A DNA stretch of 64,000 bases, from NCBI RefSeq assembly GCF_003946515.1, contig NZ_RHOM01000012.1, positions 1 through 64,000 on the forward strand, read 5' to 3'. Within the stretch, counting starts at the first letter, position 1. Each line of letters starts with the position of its first letter. The stretch is from Companilactobacillus zhongbaensis. GTDB taxonomy: Bacteria > Bacillota > Bacilli > Lactobacillales > Lactobacillaceae. Under the pieces are notes generated by a model. It ran no database searches and was not told where the DNA came from. It saw only the letters and a program-made list of their open reading frames with translations. Position numbers and translations under genes: made by a program. Of the stretch, positions 1 to 8,962 are shown one piece after another.

Positions 1-1
1 T

Positions 2-937
2 GGTAACACTGGTTCCGGCACTACTTCCGGTGGCTCTGATTCTGGTAACACTGGTTCTGGCTCTACTACCGGTGGATCTGACTCTGGTAACACTGGTTCT
101 GGTACTACTACTGGTGGCTCCGATTCTGGTAGTACTGGCACTGGTTCTAATACTGGTGACTCCGATTCTGGTAACACTGGTACAGGAACTACTACTGGTG
201 GTTCCGACTCTGGTAGCACTGGTACTGGTTCTACTACTGATGGTTCTGACTCAGGAAACACTGGTTCTGGTTCTACTACCGGTGGATCTGACTCTGGTAG
301 TACTGGCACTGGTTCTAATACTGGTGGCTCCGATTCTGGTAACACTGATACAGGAACTACTACTGGTGGTTCTGACTCTGGTAACACCGGAACTGGGGAC
401 ACTAGTTCAACAACAGAAACCGGCTATGATTCCAGCTCAGTAGTAGGTGACCAAATATCTGAAGACACAGACACCAACGCAGCATCCACGGTAAACGTAG
501 CGTCAGGCGTCAACGGAGTATCTGATGTAGATCCAAGTGATGCAACAAACGATCCAGCAGGTAACGTAACCGTAAGTAACATATCCACAAATACGGAAAC
601 CGATAAAATGCCAGCATCCTCAGCTACAAAAGGATACGAAAGCACAACAGCCAACGGAACCACAAATAACCCTTCGGCAACCACAGATCCAACAGCAACA
701 AACACAAAGAACCCAAATGATCCATCCTCTATCATAAAAAAGTCGACAAAAGAAAACATCGACAATTCTCATAATGAATCAAGCAAAATCGCCCCAACAA
801 AATTAGCATTCAAAGCCAACAACAACTTACCTCAAACAGGAAACAAACTAGCAATAGCACTAAGCATTGCAGGAATAACCCTAATTGGGATAACGGCGTT
901 ATGTATCAAAAAAGCAAAAAAGCACTTCACAAACTAG
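2..937 (+). CDS. LPXTG wall-anchored Ser/Asp/Gly-repeat surface protein (C-terminal part, 5' end outside window)
   Basis: The reading frame is open from base 2, so only the last 311 residues are seen. The visible N-terminal part is a low-complexity stalk of about nine 14-residue (42-bp) units rich in Gly, Ser, Asp and Thr, of the type GGSDSGNTGSGSTT. A Thr/Asn/Asp-rich spacer follows. The C-terminus is a classic sortase A signal: LPQTG about 36 residues from the end, a hydrophobic stretch (LAIALSIAGITLIGITAL) and a Lys-rich tail. Known family behaviour is covalent anchoring to peptidoglycan, with the Ser-rich stalk projecting an N-terminal binding domain that is not visible here. Such stalks are often glycosylated, which is inference here. 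The next gene encodes a second LPQTG protein, so this is a surface-adhesin cluster. Confidence 0.9.
   Translation, partial: GNTGSGTTSGGSDSGNTGSGSTTGGSDSGNTGSGTTTGGSDSGSTGTGSNTGDSDSGNTGTGTTTGGSDSGSTGTGSTTDGSDSGNTGSGSTTGGSDSGSTGTGSNTGGSDSGNTDTGTTTGGSDSGNTGTGDTSSTTETGYDSSSVVGDQISEDTDTNAASTVNVASGVNGVSDVDPSDATNDPAGNVTVSNISTNTETDKMPASSATKGYESTTANGTTNNPSATTDPTATNTKNPNDPSSIIKKSTKENIDNSHNESSKIAPTKLAFKANNNLPQTGNKLAIALSIAGITLIGITALCIKKAKKHFTN
29..406 (+). repeat. Tandem 42-bp coding repeat, about nine units
   Basis: Units begin at 29, 71, 113, 155, 197, 239, 281, 323 and 365, and a partial unit precedes base 29. Each encodes a 14-residue Gly/Ser/Asp/Thr block. Units vary mainly at codon positions that keep the Ser/Asp/Gly/Thr composition. 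The array continues off the left edge, so total copy number is unknown. Such arrays change length by recombination or slippage. Confidence 0.9.
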
Positions 938-965
938 CCTCAAAAGAAAACAATCTTAACTAGCA

Positions 966-1004
966 AAAAAAGGTAAATCTCAAAAGTGAGATTTGCCTTT
1001 TTGT
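966..1004 (+). terminator. Rho-independent terminator after the first LPQTG gene
   Basis: An inverted repeat (GGTAAATCTCA and GTGAGATTTGCC around a short AAAA loop) is followed by a T-rich run. It lies about 30 bases after the stop codon. Confidence 0.8.
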
Positions 1005-1166
1005 TTTGAATTTGATTTTGGTTTATTTTTGGTTTTAGTTTTGGTTTCGATTTTACAAGAAAGAATAGAAACTGAGATAGACCGAAAAACCTAGGACGCG
1101 CCAAAAGTGCCAATTTGCACAAAAAAACTCGGTCCCCACCACACAAGAGGGAGATTGTTGCACTAT

Positions 1167-1342
1167 CTAGACGGAGGGGCCCGGGGATACAGCCCTCAGT
1201 GGTGAAATTCTTCTTAGCGACGGAGGAGCTTAGAAGAAGGTGCAGTTTTGAAACAAGCGAGCGCACTTTGCTCGATTGGTTCAAAATGTGCCCACCACGT
1301 TCCAGCGGCTGTATCCCCGGGCCCCGGAGTCGGCAGTGAACC
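1167..1342 (+). repeat. Family A three-way-junction repeat, copy 1
   Basis: P1 is perfect: GGGGCCCGGGGATACAGCC pairs with GGCTGTATCCCCGGGCCCC. P2 is GTGGTG with CACCAC. Hairpin P3 has TTCTTCT with AGAAGAA, a T.T mismatch, then AGC with GCT. Hairpin P4 has TTTTGAA with TTCAAAA, then GCGAGC with GCTCG. The 3' flank is the shared GGCAGTGAACC. An upstream module (1062-1166) with TAGAAACTGAGATAG and the small hairpin GTGCCAATTTGCAC is shared with copy 4. It contains no credible gene. It lies between two LPQTG genes. Confidence 0.85.
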
Positions 1343-1525
1343 GCAAACCCAAACTACCACCACCACATAAATTTTTTTAAACAAATAATTCCACCAAAAA
1401 AAATCACAAATTAAATATGCATATTTTTTTAACAAACTTAAAGTTAGCTTTAATATGTACATGAACAAAACGGTCATTATCCAAAAAAAGATCATATAGA
1501 AGATCCAAAAATCGGGGTAAATAAT

Positions 1526-3895
1526 ATGACGAACAAAACTTTAAATCACACGAATAAAACAATGTCTTCAAAAATCAAATACACCGACCTAGCAATCGCA
1601 ATTGCCTTAAGCAGTGCATCCCTATTTCTAATTCCAGGAGTTTCCAAAGCAGCCACGACTACCGATTCTACAACTAGTCCGACCAGTTCTACCGAAGTAG
1701 CCACTGATACAAGTTCCACTTCAGGGACTACTACGCCGACAACAACGACTTCTGACACGCCAACAACTGGAACAACCGCAACTGGAACATCGACAACAGG
1801 TGCCACAACCACAGACGGCACTTCGCCTACTACTTCAACATCGTCGACCGGAACGACTGCTCAACCTGCATCCGGAACGTCAACAACGTCAACGACGAGC
1901 ACAACTACGACAGCTAGTTCTCCAACGACTAGCACATCAACTACTAGTACGACTGCACCTGTAACTACTGCAGCGACAACTAGTACTTCAACTTCCACCA
2001 CTACACAAAGCAGTACTTCAACAACATCAGGTGCTACTGCGGGATTTACTTATTATAAAGTTCCTGCTGCAGGTTACGAACTAGCTTACGAGCCTAGCAC
2101 TTCGACAACGACACCTGCAACTTATTCGGTCAGTGTTCAAGCATACGGGACTGATGATAGATCGTTAGGTTCAGCCATTCCCGTAGCCAGTGGTCAAGCA
2201 GCCGATTCTTCTTACACCTTGGATTGGACACCAGCTTTACTAGACCAACTAAATGCTTCCTTCCCAAATTCAGGTAACTACACTGCTTGGACACCAGCTA
2301 GTTTGACTGCACCATTAACGATCCCAGTCACCAACAGTAATGTCTTGGTAAAAGTTTACTATGCTCTCAAGACTGTCACGGTAACTTACACTTACATTGA
2401 TGAAACTACTGGCAAAACACTTTACCAACAAGCTAATACTTATGATTTCACCGACGCAGCTAACAACACCACCTTCAAAACTGACGGGATCAGACCAGCA
2501 ACGGCCGTTTTGGATAGCAGCACACATTTCTTAACACCTGATGACACGTCAACCGCTGCTCAAACTAATTCAACTGCGCTACCTTATTTTGGTCCAGACG
2601 GAATGATTTTTAATAATACGAGCTATGTCTTAGATTCACAAAAAAGCGGTGGAATCACACCATTGTCTTATATTTACTGGCCTCAAAGTGACACTACGAG
2701 AACCTTCTATTACACTGAAGGAAACAAGCCAACGATTACCATCAACGCTGTCGATTCTTTAGGTAATCCACTAAAGACCTTTGATACAGATTTGACACCA
2801 ACAGCAACCTTGCCTGCCGAAACGATCACCGGAGCAAGTTACTTACCTACTGCCGCAGAAGCAACAATCCCCGGTTACTCACTAACTGGTTTCACATCAA
2901 CAGCAACCGACAGTCTATCTGGCGTCGAACCTACAACGGTCGATAACAAGTTTGATTTAGCCCAATATGAAACATTTCTAGCTAGTCCTGAAAATGCCTT
3001 CCCTTACGATGCTAGAGCTTTGGGAGATTATCAAAACATGAATATTACCTTCACTTATCAAGGTGACCCCGTCACATTAATGGTTCAACCTGTTGATAGT
3101 AACGGCAATAAGATTGGAGATCCAATTCCTGCTGCTCAAGGATTCGTCGGTGAAAGCCTCAACTTAGCAAGCCCAACAGTCGCTGGTTATTCTCCAACTA
3201 ATGAAAGCTTGCAAGTAACGTTACAACCTGGTCAAACAGCTATTCCGGTAATTTACTACGCTGAAAATGGCACTTCTACTTATGATGATACAGGCAGTTC
3301 AACGGGAGCAACTGGAACAACAAGTCCATCAGATACTACAACTAGTGATACTGATGAAACTCCTAGTTCAGAAGAGCCCAGTGAACCTAACTCTTCAAAA
3401 GAATTACCTGACACATTCACACCGACAGAAGTCTTTCCAAGTGAAACTACTCAACCTTCCGCATCAACAACAACTGAGGAAAGCCCTGCTCCTGCCGCAA
3501 CAGAAATGGGATCAGGTTACGCATCTTCAGCCGATTCAGAAACACCTGCATCTGCAACAGATATGGGATCCTCAACGAGTTCAACAACAGCTCCATCTGC
3601 AACAGCTACAGGATCCTCAACGAGTCCAACACCAGCCTCATCTTCAACTGCTAGTGGATCACCCACTGCTCATGCAAGTTTGACACCACTTACTTACTCA
3701 AAGTCAGCCACACCCGCAACGAGTACTGCTACATCATTAAAGAAGACTTATTCAACTACTCCATTTTATTCAGCATCATCGGCTTCGAAATTACCACAAA
3801 CCGGTGAAAAGACGATCAGCTTACTTTCAGCTATCGGCCTTGCTTTATTGGGAATCGCTGGATTAGCCGTTGATAAACTCAAAAAAGTCTTTTAG
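1526..3895 (+). CDS. LPXTG-anchored Ser/Thr-rich adhesin with MucBP-like domains
   Basis: The 789-residue protein starts with a signal peptide (hydrophobic core near residues 22-38, cleavage likely near SKAATTT). A Ser/Thr stalk follows to about residue 170. The folded region, about 171-600, contains beta-rich segments resembling MucBP repeats: VTVTYTYIDETTGKTL near 290 and VTLMVQPVDSNGNKIGDPI near 517. A second Ser/Thr/Pro stalk leads to LPQTG at about 756, a hydrophobic anchor and a KLKK tail. By family knowledge it would be sortase-anchored and may bind mucin or host glycans; the ligand is inference. The ATG at 1526 has GGGG 8 bases upstream, whereas the in-frame ATG at 1562 has no ribosome binding site. 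Confidence 0.88.
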   Translation: MTNKTLNHTNKTMSSKIKYTDLAIAIALSSASLFLIPGVSKAATTTDSTTSPTSSTEVATDTSSTSGTTTPTTTTSDTPTTGTTATGTSTTGATTTDGTSPTTSTSSTGTTAQPASGTSTTSTTSTTTTASSPTTSTSTTSTTAPVTTAATTSTSTSTTTQSSTSTTSGATAGFTYYKVPAAGYELAYEPSTSTTTPATYSVSVQAYGTDDRSLGSAIPVASGQAADSSYTLDWTPALLDQLNASFPNSGNYTAWTPASLTAPLTIPVTNSNVLVKVYYALKTVTVTYTYIDETTGKTLYQQANTYDFTDAANNTTFKTDGIRPATAVLDSSTHFLTPDDTSTAAQTNSTALPYFGPDGMIFNNTSYVLDSQKSGGITPLSYIYWPQSDTTRTFYYTEGNKPTITINAVDSLGNPLKTFDTDLTPTATLPAETITGASYLPTAAEATIPGYSLTGFTSTATDSLSGVEPTTVDNKFDLAQYETFLASPENAFPYDARALGDYQNMNITFTYQGDPVTLMVQPVDSNGNKIGDPIPAAQGFVGESLNLASPTVAGYSPTNESLQVTLQPGQTAIPVIYYAENGTSTYDDTGSSTGATGTTSPSDTTTSDTDETPSSEEPSEPNSSKELPDTFTPTEVFPSETTQPSASTTTEESPAPAATEMGSGYASSADSETPASATDMGSSTSSTTAPSATATGSSTSPTPASSSTASGSPTAHASLTPLTYSKSATPATSTATSLKKTYSTTPFYSASSASKLPQTGEKTISLLSAIGLALLGIAGLAVDKLKKVF

Positions 3896-3902
3896 ATAAG
3901 AC

Positions 3903-3938
3903 AAAATCCCCGTTCAAAAAATTGAACGGGGATTTTTG
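3903..3938 (+). terminator. Terminator of the LPQTG adhesin gene
   Basis: AATCCCCGTTCAA and TTGAACGGGGATT form a near-perfect hairpin followed by TTTTG, directly after the stop codon. Confidence 0.9.
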
Positions 3939-3961
3939 TTGCTCATTAGCTAGTGATAGAT

Positions 3962-4453
3962 CTATTGTCCTAATTCTTGCCGCAAAGTACCTATTGAGCC
4001 ATTCTTAGACAAGTCTTGATAGTTTTGGTAAGTCTTGACCCAATCGCCATCACTCATGGACTGACGAATCTGGTCAAATTGAGGATTAGTAAAGATCTCT
4101 TGGGCAGCCTTTTGTGAGGCCTCTGGTGACATCGATGATGTTTTCTCGATCAATTTGGCTGCTGATTGTTGGTTATTTGCGGCTTTCATGATCTCCGACA
4201 TCTTGACACCTTCTAAGATCCGTGCCGATTTGTCGATCTTTTCATCGGCTTTAGGATCTCCGGTCTTGCGGTCTTTGATCTTCTTAGCCAACTCGCTCTT
4301 TACCATCTTGTCGCTAGCGGTGTCATTTCCTGTAGCGTTACGAATGGCGTTGTTGATGGGAAAGAAAAAGATGACGCACAAAACTAAGACCACTACGATC
4401 GCTAAAATACTATAAAAAACAGTTTGCTTTTTACTATTTTGTTTACGATGCAT
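3962..4453 (-). CDS. Small membrane-anchored exported protein, unknown family (paralogue of the gene at 7374-7922)
   Basis: The 163-residue protein has a basic N-terminus, one membrane segment at about residues 13-32 (FYSILAIVVVLVLCVIFFF), then a hydrophilic, Lys/Asp/Ser-rich helical region. I do not recognise the family. Its last 60 residues match the 7374-7922 product: both carry a helical segment with SQKAA then E-I/L-F, F..-I/L-R, G-[DN]-W, Y..YQ.LS..GSI and an ending L-G. The shared C-terminal domain probably sits outside the membrane. The ATG has AGGTGG 7 bases upstream. It is transcribed alone, convergent with the LPQTG gene. Function is unknown. Confidence 0.75.
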   Translation of the reverse strand: MHRKQNSKKQTVFYSILAIVVVLVLCVIFFFPINNAIRNATGNDTASDKMVKSELAKKIKDRKTGDPKADEKIDKSARILEGVKMSEIMKAANNQQSAAKLIEKTSSMSPEASQKAAQEIFTNPQFDQIRQSMSDGDWVKTYQNYQDLSKNGSIGTLRQELGQ

Positions 4454-4540
4454 ACTTATTCCACCTGGATTTTACTGGAATTTAATTATAACGGCGAAAC
4501 GGCTTTTGATTCAACTGTTTGCTCTATTTAATATTTTATG

Positions 4541-4580
4541 AAAAAAATACCGTTAAAGCATATTAACTCTAACGGTTTTC
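4541..4580 (-). terminator. Terminator of pepC
   Basis: On the minus strand AACCGTTA and TAACGGT pair around a loop and are followed by ATTTTTTTC. It lies just past the pepC stop codon. Confidence 0.8.
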
Positions 4581-4595
4581 TTTTACCAAATTTGA

Positions 4596-5918
4596 CTATT
4601 CCATCGCATCCCAAGCAGGTAATACGATTGGATCTTGAGCGAAGGCGTTTCTTTCTTCTTCGGTCAAATATTTCTTGTTGATCACGACTTCATAGACATT
4701 TTCGTCGAACCATTGATCATCCATCGTGAAATAGCCTTTTTCACCAACTCGTTCACCCCAAGAGTTCTCCACTTTCCAACGATTAGGTTTATCGTTGATC
4801 AAGTTGACCCCGGTAAAGACCATGGCGTGAGAAACTGAAGCATTCCCAGTGTCCAAAGCATCACCTTTACTCATCTTAGTATCGATACCAAATAATTGGT
4901 CGTATTGATAAAGGTCACCAAACAATAATCCTTTTTGACGCTCAGATTGATTACCAACATCATTACCAAACCAAACAGTCTCGTTGCCCTTCAACTGTTT
5001 TATCGACAACTCTTTCAAACGTTCGATCGGCAAGTTCAAGAATTTCTCAGCTTCACCACCAACGATATTCCCTTGAGTATCGATCGTATATGGTTGATTG
5101 AATTTCTTGGTAGTTTGTGGCGAATTCATGACACTGATGTAGTCATCCAAGTTGATCGTAAAATAATTTTGCAAAAAGTCTTTTGGCGTTATACTTGCTT
5201 GTTCGATCATCTTGCCATTGTCATCTTTGATCGATAATTCAAAGTCGACCGGTGGCTGGCCAAATGAATAGACACAGATCCGATAAATATCAGATAACAT
5301 TTCTTGAACACGATCCTCAGTTGGCTGGCTATCCTTGATCATCTGACGGATCTCCATCCCATCTTTTCGAAGCAAGTTGTTCAAAGTGGCGTTAAACTCG
5401 CTTGTGCTTTCTGAAACGACCGTTTCAGGCATGGCATAACTAGGAACGACGCCGTATTTTTTGATCAAGTTAGCACCATATTGCCATTGACCACCATCCC
5501 CACTCGGATGAGCAAACAAGAAGTTGACCTTCCTATCTGATAGTGGCATATCGGCCGTTTGGATAATATTTTGGAAAAAGTAGTTAGCTTTTTCTAAACG
5601 ATCATAGAATGATAGGTAGTTTTCTGACAGCTCAAAATCCTTAACATTATACTTCGTGGCGAATTCCGTTCTTAAGTTAGTCAAGGTCGAGAACAACCAG
5701 CAACGACCAGAACGCTTTTGATCCGTTACTTTTCCGGTGGGAACTTCGATGTTGAAAGCTGGGTTTAATTTACTCTTGGCCGCAATATTTTGGGCAGCTT
5801 TATAAATCCCAACTTGAGCAACGGCGTTTTTCAAAACGTTGTTTGATTCGTCGTGATTCAGTTTCTCGTGAAAATCTGCTAAACTAGCTTTATTAATTTC
5901 TTTCGTCAAATTAATCAC
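4596..5918 (-). CDS. pepC: Aminopeptidase C (peptidase family C1B, bleomycin-hydrolase type)
   Basis: The 440-residue protein has the length of lactobacillar PepC. The papain-type catalytic residues are all visible: Cys73 in GRCWLFST, His364 in SVSHAMVF and Asn385 in VENSWGER, with Gln67 as likely oxyanion residue. There is no signal peptide, as expected for a cytoplasmic enzyme. Family knowledge: a homohexameric thiol aminopeptidase that trims N-terminal residues from casein-derived peptides. PepC and the PepE/PepG endopeptidases share the fold, so the exo- versus endo-assignment is less certain than the family. The ATG is preceded by GAGGTGAT. It is monocistronic and divergent from gatD across 46 bases. 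Confidence 0.92.
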   Translation of the reverse strand: MINLTKEINKASLADFHEKLNHDESNNVLKNAVAQVGIYKAAQNIAAKSKLNPAFNIEVPTGKVTDQKRSGRCWLFSTLTNLRTEFATKYNVKDFELSENYLSFYDRLEKANYFFQNIIQTADMPLSDRKVNFLFAHPSGDGGQWQYGANLIKKYGVVPSYAMPETVVSESTSEFNATLNNLLRKDGMEIRQMIKDSQPTEDRVQEMLSDIYRICVYSFGQPPVDFELSIKDDNGKMIEQASITPKDFLQNYFTINLDDYISVMNSPQTTKKFNQPYTIDTQGNIVGGEAEKFLNLPIERLKELSIKQLKGNETVWFGNDVGNQSERQKGLLFGDLYQYDQLFGIDTKMSKGDALDTGNASVSHAMVFTGVNLINDKPNRWKVENSWGERVGEKGYFTMDDQWFDENVYEVVINKKYLTEEERNAFAQDPIVLPAWDAME

Positions 5919-5964
5919 CTCATTATTTAAATATTACAATACTTTAAGTTTTTTGGAGAATATT

Positions 5965-6630
5965 ATGTCTGACACGATTAAAATCGCTTATTTATACGAA
6001 GATCTGATGAACACTTACGGTGACAGTGGTGACGTCAAGATCTTAAGCTTCATTTTGAAGGAAAAAGGCTATGATACACAAGTAGATAACATTAGCCTTG
6101 ATCAAAAATTTAACGCCAATGATTACGACTTTCTATTTTTCGGTGGTGGCCAAGACTTCGAGCAATCCGTTGTTGCTAAAGACTTGATCCACCATCGCGA
6201 AACTATTAAGGATTACATCGAGGATGACAAACCTATGCTTTGTATTTGTGGTGGCTACCAATTCTTAGGTAAATATTACGAAACAGTTGGTGGTGACACC
6301 ATCAAATGCCTCGATATCTTACCTTTCCACACTGTCTTCAAGGCTGACAGTCGAATGATCGGTGATACTGAATACGAAACTGAATGGGGCACAGTACGTG
6401 CCTTTGAAAACCATAGTGGACGGACTTATTTCGATGATAAGTCGAAGTTGAAACCACTTGGTAAGATGATCGAGGGTTACGGTAATAATCCGGAAGATAA
6501 GGTTGAGGGTATGAGATATAAAAATACCATCGGCTCATATTCACATGGCCCTATTTTGAAAAATGAAAACATGGCGCGAGCTATTGCTGACAAGATAATC
6601 GCAGCACATAAAAAGCGAGTATCTGCCTAA
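5965..6630 (+). CDS. gatD: Lipid II isoglutaminyl synthase, glutaminase subunit GatD
   Basis: The 221-residue protein is a class I glutamine amidotransferase of the CobB/CobQ type. It has the GatD signatures FFGGGQDFEQ (about 58-67), the nucleophile Cys95 in CICGGYQ, ENHSGRTY, GYGNN, and the catalytic His194 in SYSHGP. Known role: GatD makes ammonia that its partner MurT uses to amidate the alpha-carboxyl of D-Glu in lipid II. murT is usually adjacent and overlapping but is not next to this copy. The ATG at 5965 is chosen because GGAG lies 6 bases upstream; an in-frame TTG at 5953 would overlap that site. It is followed by a bidirectional terminator. Confidence 0.9.
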   Translation: MSDTIKIAYLYEDLMNTYGDSGDVKILSFILKEKGYDTQVDNISLDQKFNANDYDFLFFGGGQDFEQSVVAKDLIHHRETIKDYIEDDKPMLCICGGYQFLGKYYETVGGDTIKCLDILPFHTVFKADSRMIGDTEYETEWGTVRAFENHSGRTYFDDKSKLKPLGKMIEGYGNNPEDKVEGMRYKNTIGSYSHGPILKNENMARAIADKIIAAHKKRVSA

Positions 6631-6654
6631 ATAATGTTATTTATCTTTAAATTC

Positions 6655-6691
6655 AAAAGGTGCTGATTGGAAATTCCAATCGGCACCTTTT
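6655..6691. terminator. Bidirectional terminator between gatD and the ECF S-component gene
   Basis: AAAAGGTGCTGATTGGAA and TTCCAATCGGCACCTTTT pair perfectly, with T-runs on both strands. It lies between convergent genes. Confidence 0.9.
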
Positions 6692-6712
6692 ATTTTTTTC
6701 TGAAAATATTTA

Positions 6713-7303
6713 CTATTCCAAGAACTTATTTGTTTTCAATATTGCGCTAGCTATGGCTGGGGCAATGATCACAGCAGCAATCAATTCCGCCACACCATTA
6801 GTCCCAACTATCGCTAGTAAGATGGCATTTAAAGCTGAAGTTTGAGCTGCATAGGCTTTGGAAAGCACGCTGGCATACATTACTCTCATCAGTACTAGCA
6901 CTAAGACGGTGTTAGTGATCGATCCTGCTGCTGAAGCTAGACCCATGCCTAGTAGTTTATGCTTGTTCGTCTTCTTAAACCATAAGTAGATCCAACCTGC
7001 TATCAAGCCTACTAATACTCTAGGTAAGATGGCTACTATCGGGTTAGTAAAGACTGTGGTATCGATGATCGATGTTGGACTGGTCAAGGCTCTTAAAATC
7101 GTTCCGATTCCCCAAACTAGTCCTACTATTGCCCCGTTGGTTGGTCCTAATACGATGGCCGCCACGATCACTGTTACATGAATAATAGTAATGTTGACGA
7201 AACCTGTTGGTATGAAGCCTAACATTGGTACCATTGATTGGACAAAAATTATCGCCATTAAAATCCCCAAAATGGCTGTCCGATATGACTTTTTCTTGCG
7301 CAT
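6713..7303 (-). CDS. ECF transporter substrate-binding (S) component, possibly pantothenate-type
   Basis: The 196-residue integral membrane protein has about six hydrophobic segments. It has the S-component layout: short basic N-terminus, the FIPTGFVNITIIHVTVIVAA segment, and LGPTNGAIVGLVWG. Family knowledge: S components bind a vitamin and dock onto a shared EcfA-A'-T energising module, which is not encoded here (group II ECF). The TIIH...GP..GA pattern is like predicted PanT (pantothenate) components, but folate or another vitamin cannot be excluded. RBS GAGAGGGA precedes the ATG. The 70-base gap upstream is too short for an obvious riboswitch. Confidence 0.8.
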   Translation of the reverse strand: MRKKKSYRTAILGILMAIIFVQSMVPMLGFIPTGFVNITIIHVTVIVAAIVLGPTNGAIVGLVWGIGTILRALTSPTSIIDTTVFTNPIVAILPRVLVGLIAGWIYLWFKKTNKHKLLGMGLASAAGSITNTVLVLVLMRVMYASVLSKAYAAQTSALNAILLAIVGTNGVAELIAAVIIAPAIASAILKTNKFLE

Positions 7304-7373
7304 GATATTCCCTCTCGTATCGTCCTAAAAAGTTATTAACATGTTATAACATTTTGTGAATCGTGGCAAAGTA

Positions 7374-7922
7374 TTAATTTCCTAGGCTTGCTTGGAGTTC
7401 CTTGATCGAGCCATCATGTGAAAGTTTCTGATATTGAGCATAAGCTCCGATCCAGTTACCACTGTTGATATCACTTCTTAAATTGCTGAATTTGCTGTCT
7501 GAGAACAGTTCTGAGGCGGCTTTTTGTGATTGAGTAGCACTTAGATTAGTTTGGCTTTGGATCATCTCAGCAGCCTTAGATTCATTGCTGGCCGCAGTTT
7601 TGATTTTACTTGGTGACAAGCTTTTGATCTTAGTAAGCGTATCGTCTGAATTGTCAGCCTGACTGGCAGCTTGAACTACTGGTTTTTCAACTTCAACTGA
7701 CTTGCCATCCTTGTCGACTTTATTATTGCCCTCTTTGATCGACTTAATCGTCCTGGCAGTCTTTTTCGCGATCTTACTAGAAACAACATCGTTGTGCTTA
7801 GTAGTTTCACTTTTACTGTTATTTAACGGTGCAACAAAAGCTGATCCTAATAAAAAAATCATTAATAAACCTAGTGATGATGAAAAAACTTTTTTCTTTT
7901 TAGCACGTTTTGTATCTTTCAT
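7374..7922 (-). CDS. Small exported protein, unknown family (paralogue of the gene at 3962-4453)
   Basis: The product has 182 residues from the preferred ATG at 7922, which has AAAGGA 10 bases upstream. An earlier in-frame ATG at 7943 lacks a ribosome binding site. The N-terminus is basic (KRAKKKK) followed by a hydrophobic stretch of about 18 residues, an uncleaved or cleaved signal. A Lys/Ser/Asp-rich middle follows. The C-terminal 70 residues share the SQKAA-E-LF, W-Y.QYQKLS-DGSI-LG pattern with the 3962-4453 product. I recognise no known domain. The two paralogues are 3 kb apart on the same strand. Confidence 0.75.
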   Translation of the reverse strand: MKDTKRAKKKKVFSSSLGLLMIFLLGSAFVAPLNNSKSETTKHNDVVSSKIAKKTARTIKSIKEGNNKVDKDGKSVEVEKPVVQAASQADNSDDTLTKIKSLSPSKIKTAASNESKAAEMIQSQTNLSATQSQKAASELFSDSKFSNLRSDINSGNWIGAYAQYQKLSHDGSIKELQASLGN

Positions 7923-7975
7923 ATTGATCATTTCCTTTAACATAATATTCAGTGGTAATTTCCCTATACAAGTAC

Positions 7976-8012
7976 AAAAAAAGAGAAATTCATAATGAAT
8001 TTCCCTCTTTTT
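7976..8012 (-). terminator. Terminator of proC
   Basis: GAGGGAAATTCATTATGAATTTCTC folds as a hairpin on the minus strand, followed by TTTTTTT. It lies about 45 bases after the proC stop codon. Confidence 0.8.
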
Positions 8013-8058
8013 AAGCGTTCGAGATTAATCCTTCAACAATTGACTGTACTATAGTGTA

Positions 8059-8832
8059 TTACTCACCTTCGGCAGCGTCAACAGCTTTAATGACTGCATT
8101 TCTGAAACCGTATTCTTCCAGTGCGGCGACACCTTTGATCGTCGAACCTCCTGGTGAAGTGACTTCGTCTTTTAATTGTTGAACTCCTTGATCTGATTGC
8201 AAGGCAAGTTTCCCAGTACCAATAGCCATCCCAATAGCGGCCTTGTAGGACAATTTGCGGTCGAGCCCATGTTTGACACCCGCATCGCTCAAAGCTTCGA
8301 TAAAGACGTCTAAAAAGGCGGGAGAGCAACCTGCAATCGTGCCGAGGATGCTTAATTGTTCACTAGGAACTTCCACCACTTGGCCAGTGTAGCCAAGAAC
8401 AGAAGCTACTTTTTTCTTGTCTTCGATAGGGAAATTTTCAGAATAAGCAATTCCCGTAAATCCAGCGCCGACTTTAACTGGAGTATTAGGAATCGCAATG
8501 GCAACTTTAGCGTCAGCTCCTAACTTCTTTTTCAAACGAGCAATCGTAGCGCCACCCGTAAATGCAACGACTAGCTTGCCTTCAGAAATAGCGGCCAACT
8601 CATTCAAAACACTATCCAACGCCGTGTCCCCAACTGCCACAAAAATAATTTCTGGTTCTGTCATTTGTTTGATCTTTTGAACCATCTTAAAACCTAATTG
8701 GTCTTGGAGAACCTTAGCAGTATTGGATTTGCCACCTTTGACAATAATCTGATGATTGTCATATCCATTTCTCACTAATCCTGTAATAACAGCGCCTCCG
8801 ATACTACCAGCGCCAACAAATCCAACTACCAT
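8059..8832 (-). CDS. proC: Pyrroline-5-carboxylate reductase
   Basis: The 257-residue enzyme has the N-terminal Rossmann motif VGFVGAGSIGGA (NADPH binding). Its C-terminal dimerisation/catalytic domain has the family signature in DEVTSPGGSTIKGVAALEE. It reduces 1-pyrroline-5-carboxylate to proline in the cytoplasm. The ATG at 8832 is chosen because GGGAG is 8 bases upstream; the GTG at 8841 overlaps that site. No proA or proB is adjacent. Length and motifs are normal. Confidence 0.93.
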   Translation of the reverse strand: MVVGFVGAGSIGGAVITGLVRNGYDNHQIIVKGGKSNTAKVLQDQLGFKMVQKIKQMTEPEIIFVAVGDTALDSVLNELAAISEGKLVVAFTGGATIARLKKKLGADAKVAIAIPNTPVKVGAGFTGIAYSENFPIEDKKKVASVLGYTGQVVEVPSEQLSILGTIAGCSPAFLDVFIEALSDAGVKHGLDRKLSYKAAIGMAIGTGKLALQSDQGVQQLKDEVTSPGGSTIKGVAALEEYGFRNAVIKAVDAAEGE

Positions 8833-8962
8833 TGTCTTCACTCCCTTAATCTGATTAATAATATTATAGTCTGAAAAAGCTAAATATTAAGCGCAATTAT
8901 AAAAAAATAATTTGCTTTAAATGGTATAACCTGTAAAATTTTTACTAAGAGGGGGAATCACT

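Noticed and set aside
30-443. Long hydrophobic open frame overlapping the Ser/Asp/Gly repeat
   Set aside because: It is an out-of-frame reading of the 42-bp repeat, without RBS; the frame ending in LPQTG at 937 is the real one.
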